Shown: positions 28,489-40,637 of the stretch, piece by piece
How positions within the stretch are numbered: position 1 is the first letter of the stretch
How the letters are laid out: each line of letters starts with the position of its first letter
NCBI RefSeq assembly: GCF_016906535.1
Contig: NC_057375.1
Coordinates: 1,798,001-1,862,000, forward strand
DNA length: 64,000 bases
Reading direction: 5' to 3'
Origin: Rhizoctonia solani
Taxonomy: Eukaryota > Basidiomycota > Agaricomycetes > Cantharellales > Ceratobasidiaceae
Made by a program: the position numbers and the translations under genes
Notes under the pieces: model-generated
Databases searched by the model: none
What the model was told of the DNA's origin: nothing
Seen by the model: only the letters and a program-made list of their open reading frames with translations

Positions 28489-30976
28489 ATGCCTCGCACT
28501 CTGAAATGGGGGGCTGGTCTCTCAATAGTCTTACATTCGATTCCCAGCCTAGTACTTCCCCCTGGGGTTGCCATTCTTGCTCAAAATGTTCTTTCTAGAG
28601 CGACATTGACCGGCTCTTCGCCCTGGGTTTTGAAGGAGTTTTTGGGACTCCCTACGATTATACAGACTGCGATCCTTTGGATGACTTTTGTTTTCTCCCG
28701 CAAGGTGATGAAAGAGTATCAGCGTCAGGCCGACCGTAAACGCCTTGGCCCAGATGTAATTGAGGTGCCTCGTGTGAAACTCAATTGGCCGTGGAATCTG
28801 GACCTTATTTCGTTTGTGATGCACAGTCGAGAAACAGGTGCGTCGTGTTAATACTCCGGAACCAAAGATTTAAGGGTATGCGACTAGATTATTGTACGGC
28901 ACCGTGGGCCAAGCTTTCCAAGAAATACGGCTACACGTTCAACCTACGGCTTTTTGGCGAGGACCAGGTTAGTTTCATTCATTTCAGCGTCGCTCGTAGC
29001 TCAATCTAGTATCGCCACAAGATCATGACTTTTGAGCCAGAAAACATTAAAGCAGTTTTGAGCACTGATTTTAATAATTTTGAGAAAGGTGGGGAGACCG
29101 ATAGAGTTCTCTGTCTTTCGTCTTGACGTTTGGACAGGGACGCTATTCCGAGGAAAAATGGATACAGTTTTGGGGAAGGGTGTTTTTAATGCCGATGGTT
29201 AAGTGCCGCATTTTCTTTTTGATATCTTTGACTTATCACCACTTTAATCAGGGGACATGTGGAAGTTCCATCGCGGCATGTCCCGACCCTATTTCTCTCG
29301 CGACCGCATTTCTCACTTTGATAATTTTGCCCGACATTCTGACCTTGCCATATCCAAGATCTTATCCCGGCTCAATGAGCCAGCCCGGCCAGGACAACCT
29401 ATCGCAGTGGACTTTCAAGACCTGGTCGCCCGATTCACTCTTGATTCAGGAACCGAATTCCTGTTCGGCGCGGATGTTCGCTCGTTAGATTCTACCCTCC
29501 CCTATCCTCACGAAAAGCCCAAGGACAATAGTGCCTCGTTTGCAGCGGCTTTTGGACGGGCCCAAGAATCTCTGACTTATCGCCTTGCACTGGGCCACCT
29601 TTGGTCTTGGATGGAGCTTTTCTGGGACCGAACGAAGCAAGACATGGATGTTATTGATGCGTACATCACACCGCTTTTAAGGCAAAAATTGGACAGAAAG
29701 CGTATTTCAGGTCTCAACCGAAATTCCAAAGCAGAATTTGAGAACATTAGTACAGATGGGATGGAAGAAGCAGAGGATACTCTTCTAGATCATCTGGTGC
29801 AGTTTACTGATGGTAAGCGTTCACCGTGCGCATATATGCATATATCTGAGATGAAAATAGACATATCGGTAATCAAGGATGAGTTAATCAATATTCTAGT
29901 AGCCGCAAGAGACACAGTGCGTATCAAGTAACCCTTTTACCTCGAGCACTCACTCACTCTTATTAGACCGCTGCAACTTTGACTTTCGCCGTGTATATCC
30001 TAGCCGAAAATCCCAAGATAATGGATAAGCTCCGGAGCGAGGTCCTTGGTCGCTTGGGAACATCCAACCATCCTACACCCGAGGACTTTAAAGAAATGAA
30101 GTACTTGAGGGCCGTAATCAACGAGACTCTGAGGTTCATTTTATAGACTTTGGGTGGTATTCACGTTTCAAATTAACCTGTGATTGGATAGGTTGTTCCC
30201 TGCCGTACCTGTGAGTGAGCGGACCGCGGTCAAATCTACAGTGCTGAATTCGGGCGAAAAGAAGTATTATGTTCCCGCTGGAGCAACGTACGCATTTCCT
30301 TTGAATCGATATTGGGGTATCTGTTATTGACAAAGCTTCTTTCAGAATACCGTATTCGGTACTCCACATGCACAGACGCAAGGATCTTTGGGGTGTATGT
30401 TCTCAACCTAAGACCTACCTCGTACTGATCTGATATTATCGTAGCCCGACGCAGACGAATTCGATCCCGAGCGATGGTTGGACGACAGGTTGAAAAAATA
30501 TGTAACCCCAAATCCGTTCATTTTCCTCCCATTCAACGCCGGTCCCCGAATCGTAAGTACTACCTGTTCTATAAGTTAGATGACTGAATCCTAACGAATG
30601 TACTTGTAGTGCCTTGGCCAACAGTTTGCTTACAAGTGGGTCGAAGCTCTTATGCACATATCTATTACAAAGCACTTGTTTAACATGTCTTTTTCCGTCC
30701 AGCGAGACATCGTACTTTCTCTCGCGTCTGCTTCAAAGAGTCGAGTCCTTTGAACTTGTTCCCGAAGCTTATCCAGCGGGGACGTTACCTCCGGCCGATT
30801 GGAAGAACGGGGAGGGCCGGAAGGTATACGAGAAGATTTGGCCCAAGAGCCATTTGACGATTTATTGCAATGTGAGTAGCCGGTATCTTAAACTTCATCT
30901 TAGTACGTACTGATGTGTGATATAGGGAGGGCTCTGGATTAGAATGAAAGAGGCAAGTTTACTGGTGGAGGAGTAG
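28489..30976 (+). CDS. Cytochrome P450 monooxygenase (CYP63-like)
   Basis: ER-anchored heme monooxygenase, 616 aa from 13 exons: 28489-28837, 28888-28967, 29010-29088, 29138-29197, 29252-29812, 29861-29916, 29967-30133, 30192-30287, 30346-30394, 30445-30552, 30610-30635, 30703-30871 and 30926-30976. All phases close. It has an N-terminal hydrophobic anchor with a proline-rich hinge (VLPPG). The oxygen-binding I-helix reads AARDT in place of the usual AGxDT. The K-helix ExxR is ETLR, and the heme loop FNAGPRICLG has its Cys codon opening exon 11. The overall pattern ([18 protein letters not shown]) matches the long-chain/hydrocarbon-type CYP52-clan enzymes such as basidiomycete CYP63; subfamily and substrate are inference. 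No lesion seen. Confidence 0.88.
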
Positions 30977-31624
30977 TAGTACTTCAGCAAGGTTACAAGT
31001 AAAGAACTCGACTGGTAGTATTCGGAAATTTACGATGAATTTGCAGAGGGGGTTGTAACCCCGAAATTGGTCCATATATGTAGCCAAGGAACAGCATGGC
31101 GTGAAATGCACATGTACCATTTGCTTGTCAGTACAGATGATCCCAACCAATTCAAGAAAACACACATCATCCATCTTGAGAAAGCATACTTCCTTCAGAA
31201 GTCGAGGATATATGCAGCACTCTAAATCTAGCCATGACCAGAGGATGAGATGTGGTAGAAATAGCTCCGCCCTATGAGTTGAACTTCTCGTAAAACAGGT
31301 GCATTGTATAGCATGCAGGTTTCAGTTGACGTAGTTATGTAACAACTTATAACTTGGGTATCACGTGGAACGGATCTTTTGCGCCCCCAAGTGGTCCAAG
31401 CGGGGGCATTTCCGTCAAAAATTTCTCCCTATTTCTAGTTCTTAGGTCGCGGGGTGCAGGTACGATTCCGAGCGATTACCACATTGCGCTCGGACGGACA
31501 CAAGCTCGGTGGGTGAGTGCGAAACAATGGAATATATGTGACGGTCGTATATAGCTACAATTTAATTTTGTACAGTTTCATGACAACAAACGTGGACAGT
31601 CGTTACTTGGAGGAGTCGAGGTAC

Positions 31625-33529
31625 TCAGTGGGACCTCACGTTTTGAGCATTGTTGATGCAAAACGGGGTATGCGCACAGCCGGCCTTGAACTTGAGGGCC
31701 GCAGAAGCAGGCTTGACCTGGAGTGGCTTGGCAGTGGGAACACCCATGGCCTTGGCGATGCGGTCCGAGAGATCTTGGTCAACAGCAGCAAAGACGGACA
31801 CTGTTCACCAAAATGTCAACTATTTTTTGGAGACCATTATTCCAGTATTGAACACTCACGTTGACGAGCCTTGATTTCCGCACTCTTGGCGCCGCCAAGA
31901 TGGCCAGCAACGTTCTTGACGAACCGTTCTTTAGCGTCATCCTTCATAACCTTTTGCCACAACGCGCGTGGCTGCTCAAAGTCGACTATGAATACAGGCA
32001 TTAAATCTGGGTCGTTCAGCAGTCTGCAGTGATCAAACTCACGCTCGGTCAACTCGCTCAAATCCAAAACTGCGGCTCCTTCAAAGATCTCGTGCCTCTT
32101 GGATATCCTGCCTTCTTTCTTGTACGTCAATGGCGCGAGTGAAGATTGGTAGTTTGGTCGGGCGCCCTGTGACGAAACGTTCATGAACCCGGCACGTTCT
32201 GGAGAGATTCCATATTAATATATGCTCTGGAGGTGCAGTTCACGGACTCACGGAAGTTAGCCACTGGACACAGCGGAGCGTTGACCGGAATCTGTTGGTA
32301 GTTGACTCCGAGTCTGTGACGATGAGTGTCGGGGTACGAGAACAACCTGCTCTGGAGGACTGGGTCTGCGCTTGGCTCGACACCAGGAACCAAGTGGGAA
32401 GGTGAGAAGGCTACTTGTTCAATCTCGTTAAAGTAGTTCTCTGGGTTCCTGTCAAGAACGAGGGTTCCGATTGGCTGCAGTGGGTAATCCTTGTGTGGCC
32501 AAATCTTGGTCAGATCGAGGATGTTGTAGCGGAAGCTCTCAGCTTGCTCAGGCGTCATGGTTTGCTATGGATCCAAGGTTATTCGAGACCAAGTCATTGA
32601 ATAATGTTTTGCTTACGATAAAGACATCCCACTTTTGAGGTTCACCCTTCTCGATTGCCTCAAACAAATCTTGGGTACCGTAGTCAGGGTTAGAACCAGC
32701 GAGCTCGACTCCCGTTTCTTGAGTTAGGAACTGTCGATGTCTGTTAAAACCCGCTCTAGAACCAGCCGCATTTCACATACCTTGAAGCCGCCCTGCTTCC
32801 TGCAGTGAACCTGTACATAGTGGAAGTCGCCGTTCTCGTTGTACCATTTAAAGGTATGTCCAGAGTATCCGTGCTGGTGCCTGTATCCGTCTGGAATGCC
32901 ACGGTCGCCAAAGAGAATCATGACTTGGTGGATACTCTCGGGGTTCTGGCTGAGATAATCCCAGAACATATCCGCATCCTTGAGATTTGTCTGCGGGTCA
33001 CGCTTCTGGGTGTGGATAAAGTGGGGGAACTTGGCGGGATCGCGGATGAAGAAGACCGGAGTGTTGTTGAAGACCCAATCCCAGTTTCCTTCCTCGGTGC
33101 GAACCTTGATTGAGAAACCACGGGGGTCACGAGCAGTGTCTGCCGAACCGGACTCGCCACCGACGGTGGAAAAGCGAGCGGTCACGGGGGCACGGTTGCC
33201 GACCTTGTTGAAGATGGCAGCACGGCAGATGTTAGAAATGTCATGGGTGACTTCAAAATATCCATGCGCTCCGGCCCCCTTGGCATGGACAACACGCTCT
33301 GGGATACGCTCGCGGTCAAAGTGAGCGAGGAGGTCAATGTGGTGGAAGTCTGTATATCCACAATTAATCAATATGGTGAATAATTCACAGCCAACAGCCA
33401 CAGACCTTGCAGCAAGAGCGGGCCGTGTGGGCCAACACGCTGCGCCTCGTAAGGCTCGGGATAAGGAGCACCGTTGGATGTGGTGTAGACAGCACCGTCC
33501 TTGTTGTCGAGTACTTGCTGAGAGGGCAT
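31625..33529 (-). CDS. Monofunctional heme catalase
   Basis: Decomposes hydrogen peroxide to water and oxygen. Seven exons: 33529-33406, 33349-32781, 32730-32617, 32564-32252, 32198-32043, 31985-31860 and 31800-31625, giving 525 aa, the usual size of small-subunit (clade 3-type) catalases. The distal His lies in [13 protein letters not shown], the active-site Asn in [13 protein letters not shown], and the proximal heme Tyr in [14 protein letters not shown]. The conserved EQPRALW and NVAGHLGG blocks follow. The start ATG begins [12 protein letters not shown], with no secretion signal. The C-terminus does not end in a standard SKL-type peroxisomal signal, so the protein may be cytosolic or use another route. 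No lesion is seen. Confidence 0.93.
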
Positions 33530-34806
33530 CGTGTAACAGAACTATGGAGATGAACAAAGAGCTCCCAGCGGTCATCTTATATGCACTGTCCCGATCTGGA
33601 AACATCATGAGCTCATATCGAAGCCCATATGACGTTAATGGCTGGACCACCTCGGGACCCGAGGCACACCCTGAGCTCACAACACCTATCCGCCCATTGG
33701 TCACTTTGCACCGCGGCTCCCGAGGCCTAGTCACGTGATATCCCGGTACTTGCCTTTTTAGCATTTGCGCCCACCCCGACTTGGGTGTTTCGTTTGTCGA
33801 AGTGCAGAGCCTGGGGTCATGTGTCGGTTTAACTATCGTCTCTTGGTCCTTTTCTATGTACGTTTTCCGCTCGCGAATGGAATTCTTCTTATATGCGCTA
33901 GCCTGGGCGTAGAAAATCACACTTCTAATGCTGCGGTAGGCACGAATTCACGCAACGTGTGAAAGACAAAAAACCATTACTAGTCTCTTGTTCTTTACAG
34001 ACCTTCTTAACGAGGATGCCATATGACCTGAACTGAGATCCGAAGATAAATATATATGTGTCACAAGTGGCGTTTCCAGGAGTCTGAGCACTCACCAAGG
34101 GGCCGCAATCTTCACGCCGATCATCAAGGCAGATGACATCAGTGCCGCGGCCTACAGCAATCATATCATTTTGTCCCACGTCCTAGTCGTTTCATTTGCT
34201 AATTCTAAGAGGTATCTGCCCTTTCTAATACTATACTCAGGAATGTGACCTCGTGAACCGTCATTCAAGCACTCATTTGAAGATTCGGCGTTCTCCCACC
34301 TCAAGTTCATTTGGCCACATCATCTCAAAAATATGGTTCGTAAAGGAATATAATATACCGAGTTGACAATTTAGAGAACTAGTCGCACTACAAGCGGACA
34401 ACATTGGTATGAATGATGATTTCATCTGGATGAGCTTTTTCAGGTGAGTGACAAGTCAGTCCTCAATTTCACGATCACTACCCCTGTCCTACTGAGAAAC
34501 GTTCACATCATCGTATGACTCATTAAATGGCTATCCAAGAGACAAATACCAGGAATCGCTCAAGTCCAAACTCCCGAAAGAGTAGATCTAACCAAATGTC
34601 CGAGTCGCCGAAAGATGACACCGAGAGTGTGTGTGAGAGAGGAAGCAAAACATGGTGGGTCATGGTCACAATTATGCATCATGTAATATCCCCAGAGGGT
34701 AGAAAACCAACGTTACTGAAATGTCTTATAAAACGCATCACAATAGCCCGAACTTCTCGAGTGCTCATAAAAAAAAGTCAAAAATCAGAGCCCAAATAAG
34801 AGTATT
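33530..34806. other. Intergenic between convergently flanked genes
   Basis: Catalase promoter side plus the 3' flank of the ThuA-like gene. No coding signal supported. Confidence 0.35.
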
Positions 34807-36110
34807 TTAAAGCAAAGCACCAAGTATCGCGCCCAAGGCCGTACCAAAGGTGGCCCAGACACTGACAGGAACGTCGGTAAATGCGCCCGATGACGATGAA
34901 ATAGTAGCACCACCAGTAGATTCTGGCCCACCATCGGACGTAGGCGTAGTTTTGGGGGGTGGGGGTGGGGGAGCAATTTGATCTGAGCCTAGAACTGGAG
35001 CCCACGCGCTGGCGGCGACGGAGGTTCTGTTATTGGATGCTCCAGTGTGCACGGTGGGTTGCGCCCCGTTGTACAGTCCTGCGGCGACCCGGGTGGTATT
35101 CGAAGCCAAGGTCCAGGAAAGACCGCCCATTATGTGCTTCATGAATGTGTCGTCCATCCACGTCGAGTTGTTGTGGCCTAGTGATGAATAGAAAGACCGA
35201 CCAGCAATACCGGGGCCGGGATCGCCGCTCTTTACTACTGCACCAGCTGAGTAATCTTGGTACCAAGCTATAGACGGAAAGTCAAAATTATTAAAAGAAT
35301 CTAGAATTTTAGAGGACTTTCTAACCGATTGGATGCGGATTTCCTTGTTCCTCAACAATATTGTTCTCTGGAAAATATAAATTGAGGAATAGTAGAAATG
35401 GATAGGGGGGAAGAACACACCCTTGTAACTAGAAGAGTCGACTGAAAAGAGAAGCTTGGCGCCCAGTTTACGCGGGTCCGAAGTAAAACTATAGACTTCT
35501 TCATCAAATGTCCAGCGATCTGGGGTTGGGTTTGTCGCAGGATGTCCTGTGGTCTCCTTGACAAATGTAGCAATTTGATGCCTAGGATGATGTATAAAGG
35601 TCGCCCCTAGGGTATCAGTCCAAGGGGCCCACGCATTGAGCATGTATGTCGTGGATGCGGCGTGGACAGCTGCAAAGTTACCGCCCTTGGCCAAGTAATC
35701 TTCAAATGCTGCCTGCCCAGTCGAGTCAAAGACTACAGAGGATTAAACACGATAATCTGAACTAAAGGCACGCTTACTGTTGCCTGACGTGTGTACAAAC
35801 AGAAGAGCGTCGTATTGTGCCAAGTTTTCGGCCGTAAACTTTTCCTGGTCTTCCGAGGCATCGAATGAGATATTGTAATATGGTCCCCAGGCCTGAAGTT
35901 GATTGACTGCGGTGGAGATCGAGTCGTGACGGAACCTACGGGAGTTTCAGACATAGCTAGCTTTGAGAAAGTGTCACCATCTTCAACATACCCATCAGTA
36001 CGCGTGAACAGAAGCACCTTGGCAAGCATGTTGTTCTTGTAGTCCGGCGAGGACTCTTGTGCCGCGGCAAAGCTGCCAAGAGCGAGGAGGATGGACGTAA
36101 ACCTTATCAT
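34807..36110 (-). CDS. Secreted ThuA-like domain protein with Ser/Pro linker and GPI-type tail
   Basis: Five exons: 36110-35992, 35935-35778, 35732-35421, 35367-35326 and 35267-34807, phases closing, 363 aa. An N-terminal signal peptide is evident (MIRFTSILLALGSFAAA). The body follows the ThuA (trehalose-utilisation, glutamine-amidotransferase-like) pattern: VLLFTRTDGFRHDSI, YDALLFVHTSG, FIHHP, HPIAWYQDY and FYSSLGHNNSTW. A proline run and an STGG/SSSSG linker lead to a hydrophobic C-terminus ending FGTALGAILGALL, typical of a GPI-anchor signal. ThuA-like proteins are known as glycoside-associated or unassigned enzymes; here a cell-wall or surface role is inference. The 42-nt exon 35326-35367 is needed to keep the HPIAW motif. 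Confidence 0.85.
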
Positions 36111-38675
36111 CGTGGTTCAATGTGTCGTTGTCGCTCGTGAGGATACCCAAGGATAACTTGAGTGAGAGTGAGGACTATAAGTGTACGAGGTAGCGCCCAT
36201 CAAGAGCGAATAAAAGATCACATATCATGGTGGAAGAAGACCTGCAAGTAAATGAATGGGACGTATCTGAATGCGGCGAATACATGCCAAGACAGTGTAC
36301 CCTAGCCACTGCAATCTACCAGATCATTAGAAAGACGAATCAAGTAAGTAAACCCTTGATCAGCATGAACGCTCCCTGCCGAGAAACACTGTGATGATCT
36401 TGGACGGCTGCATATCAAAACGAAGGTTCGAACATGCTGTCCCAAGATGTTGCCTCCAAAGCTCAAGTTGGCGGACATTATACTTAAGCTTGGTGCGTGT
36501 TTCTAGAGACCGAAGCTTCAGCTTTCCCATTAACTTACATAGCGTATACTTAGTACTGCCTGCTTAGAAGGAGACCTCTGACCTTGCTGCTGCAATTAAC
36601 ACAGTCCACAATCAGACGCGACAAGAAAAGAAAAACTGAGAGAAGGGGATTGTGCAATTGCGAGGGGTTCGAATCTAACACAAACGATCGGTGGCCAAGC
36701 CCAGGTTGTCCACTTCCACTAGCCGTAGGGACTGACCAAGACTCCTACTATAGTTTACAGTAAAATGCAGCTTCCTCTGACTTGAATTGGGGAATATGAT
36801 TTGGTTGACCCCAAATTTGTTGATGCAACAAACGCCAGTAGATTACTTCCTGTAAGCGCCAAGACTTGAACTGAACTAAACTACTTTATTTCAGGGACGG
36901 AGCAACTATGACGCGGAATAACCAATCATTGTTAAATGATAGTACCGGTGCAAATCACATTTTAGATAAGGGTGGGTCAGCTTTGTTGAAGAATCAGTCT
37001 CATAACTAGATACCATGTATGCAAGTTCACGTGACTTGTTTGTATCTGTTTGTAATGTTTGCATATATGCTCACCAAAATTTTTCATGTAAAACCTCAGT
37101 TTGATACATCATAGTTGAAGTTGAGGTATAGTAGTTATTTTTCATCTTTTTCATGTTGCTCACAGTGCCTGTAGATATATATTTTATAGCTCCAACTTCC
37201 TGTGCTTTCAACAAGCTTAATCTAGCTTTGGTCCTTATGAAGAACAACTCATCAGAGGTTCAAATTTCATTAAACGTGTATCCATAGAACCTTGGTAAAC
37301 GCCAAAACCAATGCAATATGGCTATACAAACAACTAACGGACAAGCGCTGCCGTTCCAGACAAGAGTTCTGAGTCCCATTGTTATGTATCACACATTTTT
37401 GCATTCACAGCTCACCATCCACAATAATCTGTATATATCTGACTTTCTGATTTAATGGCCATTTGACTCCTATTTTCCATTATTCCTGTCATTACTCTAT
37501 GTAACGCTCATATTGACTGTATGTGTTACATATCGTTCAATAGAGCTCCTTCCGCTCGTTCTAACGCTGCCTGTCACGTGCTCATACGATAAGATCTCAT
37601 GGAGATATTCGCTTCACAAGATTCTATCTATGTGGCTCAAGTACCTTACTAATCATTATATTTGTATCTTTACATCTAGCTCATCACATGACTAGCTCTA
37701 ACTTGGGAAATGAACCTTATTCCTAGCTTAGTTGAGTCATACCTCTCATGAGATTACTAAGGTTCTCCTTATCTAGTAATTTCTAGTGGCACTGCAAATC
37801 CTGCTTATGAGTCATTCTGCTTGCCACCAGAATGACTCACACTAATGACTCACTCTAAGTGCTCATTGGCTGCCAAGCATTTCTTGATAGACTGAGTCAT
37901 GTATTTAGATGTTTCTATTTTTAACTAATTGCAGTTCAACCCAAGAGCAGCCACATTCCATCCTAGTCATATCTGTGCCTTCCCACCCACCAATCAAAGT
38001 CTTAGGAAGCACAGTCCTAAGCAAGTCATATTCATACTCTGACTAGGTGAATGACTCAGTAACCTTGCCACTCTAGGGTATAAAAGGGGACTCTTGCATA
38101 CCCTTGGAGGGGACCCACCCTTCACTCTTACCACTCACTGTTACTGTTGACTGTCACTCTTGGGTTTGGGCTTGCCCCCCTCAATTGTGTGATATATTGT
38201 GCCTCAAGATTTCAAATAACTTAAACTTGTATAAGTGGATCTCCCAAGTACCCATAGTGTGGAAAGGTTGTAGACCTGATACAGAGTTCTTAGGTTAAGT
38301 GAACAGAAGGCAATCATCCTTAAAGAAGGATATATACTAAGTAACCAGTTAGTTCCTGCAACTAGGAGTGAAACTTACATAACTATCTCTGCCAAAGGGA
38401 ACCTGAGCCAGTACTCTTGCTCTTACAGAAATACTTACTAAGACACTTTACACTGAGAAAAGATATATCTGTAGTTGATTGTATTCAAGATAGCTAGACC
38501 CAGAGAACCCTAAAGAAGCTACTTCTTTACTTAGCTTGGAAATTGGGAAATCTTCCAACACAGACTCTGCTCAGCACCAGAGTCTCAACCTCTTTTCCCC
38601 CAATTTACAACACCTATCCCAGAGTTTATTTCATTATCTGACAAGCAACCAAAACACAAGGTAGCGTGAACAAGC
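36111..38675. other. Repeat-rich intergenic region
   Basis: Upstream of the ThuA-like gene, then AT-rich repeat sequence. A dispersed repeat lies at 37030-37128 (see its own entry). The stretch at about 37680-38640 has low complexity with GAGTCAT/TGACTCA motifs and a GGTATAAAAGGGG box at about 38079-38091. It looks like a solo LTR or other repeat promoter, but I could not fix its ends. Confidence 0.45.
37030..37128 (+). repeat. Dispersed repeat copy with terminal hairpin
   Basis: About 100 bp shared with 62200-62297 in the same orientation (TTTGTATCTGTTTGTA, then TATATGCTCAC, TTTTCATGTAAA and a CCTCAG...TGAGG hairpin). Short non-coding element of unknown type. Confidence 0.55.
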
Positions 38676-38897
38676 TCAGATCTCAGAGACCTTGAGGAAA
38701 AGCTTCGGAAACTTGTCTGGGTAAGGGATGTCCTTTTTGCATAGGGGAATTGGATCCCATGGTTCTAATATAAAGTATAAGCTTGTGGATGCGGTGGCTA
38801 ACATTCCATGTTACTTACCACCCATACACACTCCTCTTGTCCAGGTTTGAATTTGAAGTTTGTGACAAGTTCAGCAAGCATCACCTCTAAGTCCCAT

Positions 38898-38902
38898 GTA
38901 TC
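38898..38902. repeat. 5-bp target-site duplication, left copy (GTATC)
   Basis: Matches 45092-45096 on the far side of the element; proves insertion as a unit of the whole element. Confidence 0.85.
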
Positions 38903-39367
38903 TGTCATGACCCACTCCATTCTTCCCATGAGTCCTGACCTTGTCAAGCCTCCAACACACTCATGTTGCACACCAACATGACCGCAAGCACGCATATACT
39001 CGCACATATGCACTCAGAACCTCCAGGTTCCTACATATAAGAGACTTATGGTCGACATGGCTGGACTTAGTGATATTCTCTAAGTCCAGGTCACATGACC
39101 TCCCCCCCTCCAGTCCTTTATCAAATACTATACTAAACTACTACGGATTTGAGGTGGGGGGGGGATGACATAATCTCTTCTATAATAATATATTATTCAG
39201 ACCTTGCCCGCAGGCATTAACATTGGCCCGCGGCTAGGGGGGTGGGGGGAGTGCAACGTCCCCCAGCAACTTATATTATTAATATATCACTGTGCATCAT
39301 ATATACTATATATATCTTTGACAGTGGATATATATGGTAATAACCCCTCCAGATATGGGTTATGACA
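38903..39367 (+). repeat. Left LTR (465 bp)
   Basis: Direct repeat of 44627-45091, TG...CA ends with short inverted TGTCATA/TATGACA-type termini. Contains a CCCCCCC/GGGGGGGGG pair and TATA-rich tracts. Confidence 0.9.
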
Positions 39368-39685
39368 TTGAAATCAAGCTGCTTACCTATACCCAGTATA
39401 TATATACATATATATGTGTATATGTTTTGCCTATAGGGGATGTAGGGATGACTAATGCCCCTACATCACTGATGCACAACATATTGTCCCAACAACACAA
39501 CGTCAGATTACCATTTATGGTAACTCACCTTCCTAATTAGGAAAGAGACATAACTTGAAGAAGACTTTCAAGACAAATAGAGACTAAGCAACCTAGACTT
39601 ACCAAAAATGGCAATCCCCTTTCCAAATTAGGAAAGAAGATGAAATGGATGGATGACTAAGCTTAGTCAGCTGAACTCTGATGAG

Positions 39686-39831
39686 TCAGCAACCAGATCA
39701 CATGATCAACTCATTGATAACAAATCAAGTATGACTAAGCATGATGACAAATGCTTAGTCAGCAACCAGGTCACATGATCAACTCATGAATGACAAATCA
39801 ACTATGACCAAGCATAATGACAAATGCTTAG
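39686..39831 (+). repeat. Two 73-bp tandem repeats in the element leader
   Basis: Units start at 39686 and 39759 and share TCAGCAACCAG, CATGATCAACTCAT and GACAAATGCTTAG. They may affect leader structure or packaging, but no function is shown. Confidence 0.75.
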
Positions 39832-40432
39832 TCATCAAGTACTACCTGCACTGCCACAATCACATGATGATGGCTGTGCTCAATCTCCGGGTAAAACTGG
39901 GCCAGATTGGGGAATAGGATTACCATATATGGAAATTGGATGAGTCATACTTATATTGTGGCTGTGCATGCCAAGAGTATGAGTCATACTTAAGCAATGT
40001 TCCACATGATCATGTGCTAAAAATAGAACCAACTCCGCCAAGACCTCACCTCACCGGTGTATTTCTTGGCATTTGATTGGCTAATCAAGCACTGCCACAT
40101 GGTTCTTTGACTCATACTGCTTCTTGAGGCTGCGCTACGGCTCCAAGAGGCTGTGCTCCCATTTGAAATATGTATATAGACCCAAGTGATGCCCAGGTAT
40201 ATATAGGGGTGGAACAAGCTGCTTAGAAAGCCAGCTTGATTTCCCTTGTCTTACAACCTATAGGGACAAGCAGGTGTTGCTACACCTCAAAAAGAGCAAC
40301 TGCGTGATTTATTTGAAATTCAACTATCAACAACTGTCAACAAAGGATCTCCACTGATCCTTCTATCTGATTAGTGATAAGAAGTACTGTCAGAGTCTTC
40401 TCATCACTAGGACCCTAGGTGTCCACTGCTTT

Positions 40433-40558
40433 ACTTGCAAATAGCTAAAGACTTCCTCTGTGGGTTGCGCTATTTTGCCTCTTGATAACTAAGACTTCTT
40501 GTCTTCTACTTGCAAATAGCTAAAGACTTCCTTTGTGGGTTGCGCTATTTTGCTTCTT
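40433..40558 (+). repeat. 75-bp spaced direct repeat upstream of the gag-like ORF
   Basis: The block CTTGCAAATAGCTAAAGACT with GTGGGTTGCGCTATTTTGC recurs 75 bp apart with single-base differences. Confidence 0.7.
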
Positions 40559-40637
40559 ACTGACTAAGATAGGTATATCTTGGAACTTGCGAGTAATAGA
40601 GACTATTATAGTGCTCTATTTGGCCTTTTGCAACAAT

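Noticed and set aside
36655..36690. Possible tRNA T-arm (GGTTCGAATC)
   Set aside because: Flanking bases do not pair as a T-stem and no acceptor or anticodon arm could be found.
38941..39168. 75-aa ORF present in both LTRs
   Set aside because: Identical in the two LTRs simply because the LTRs are near-identical; no sign of coding.
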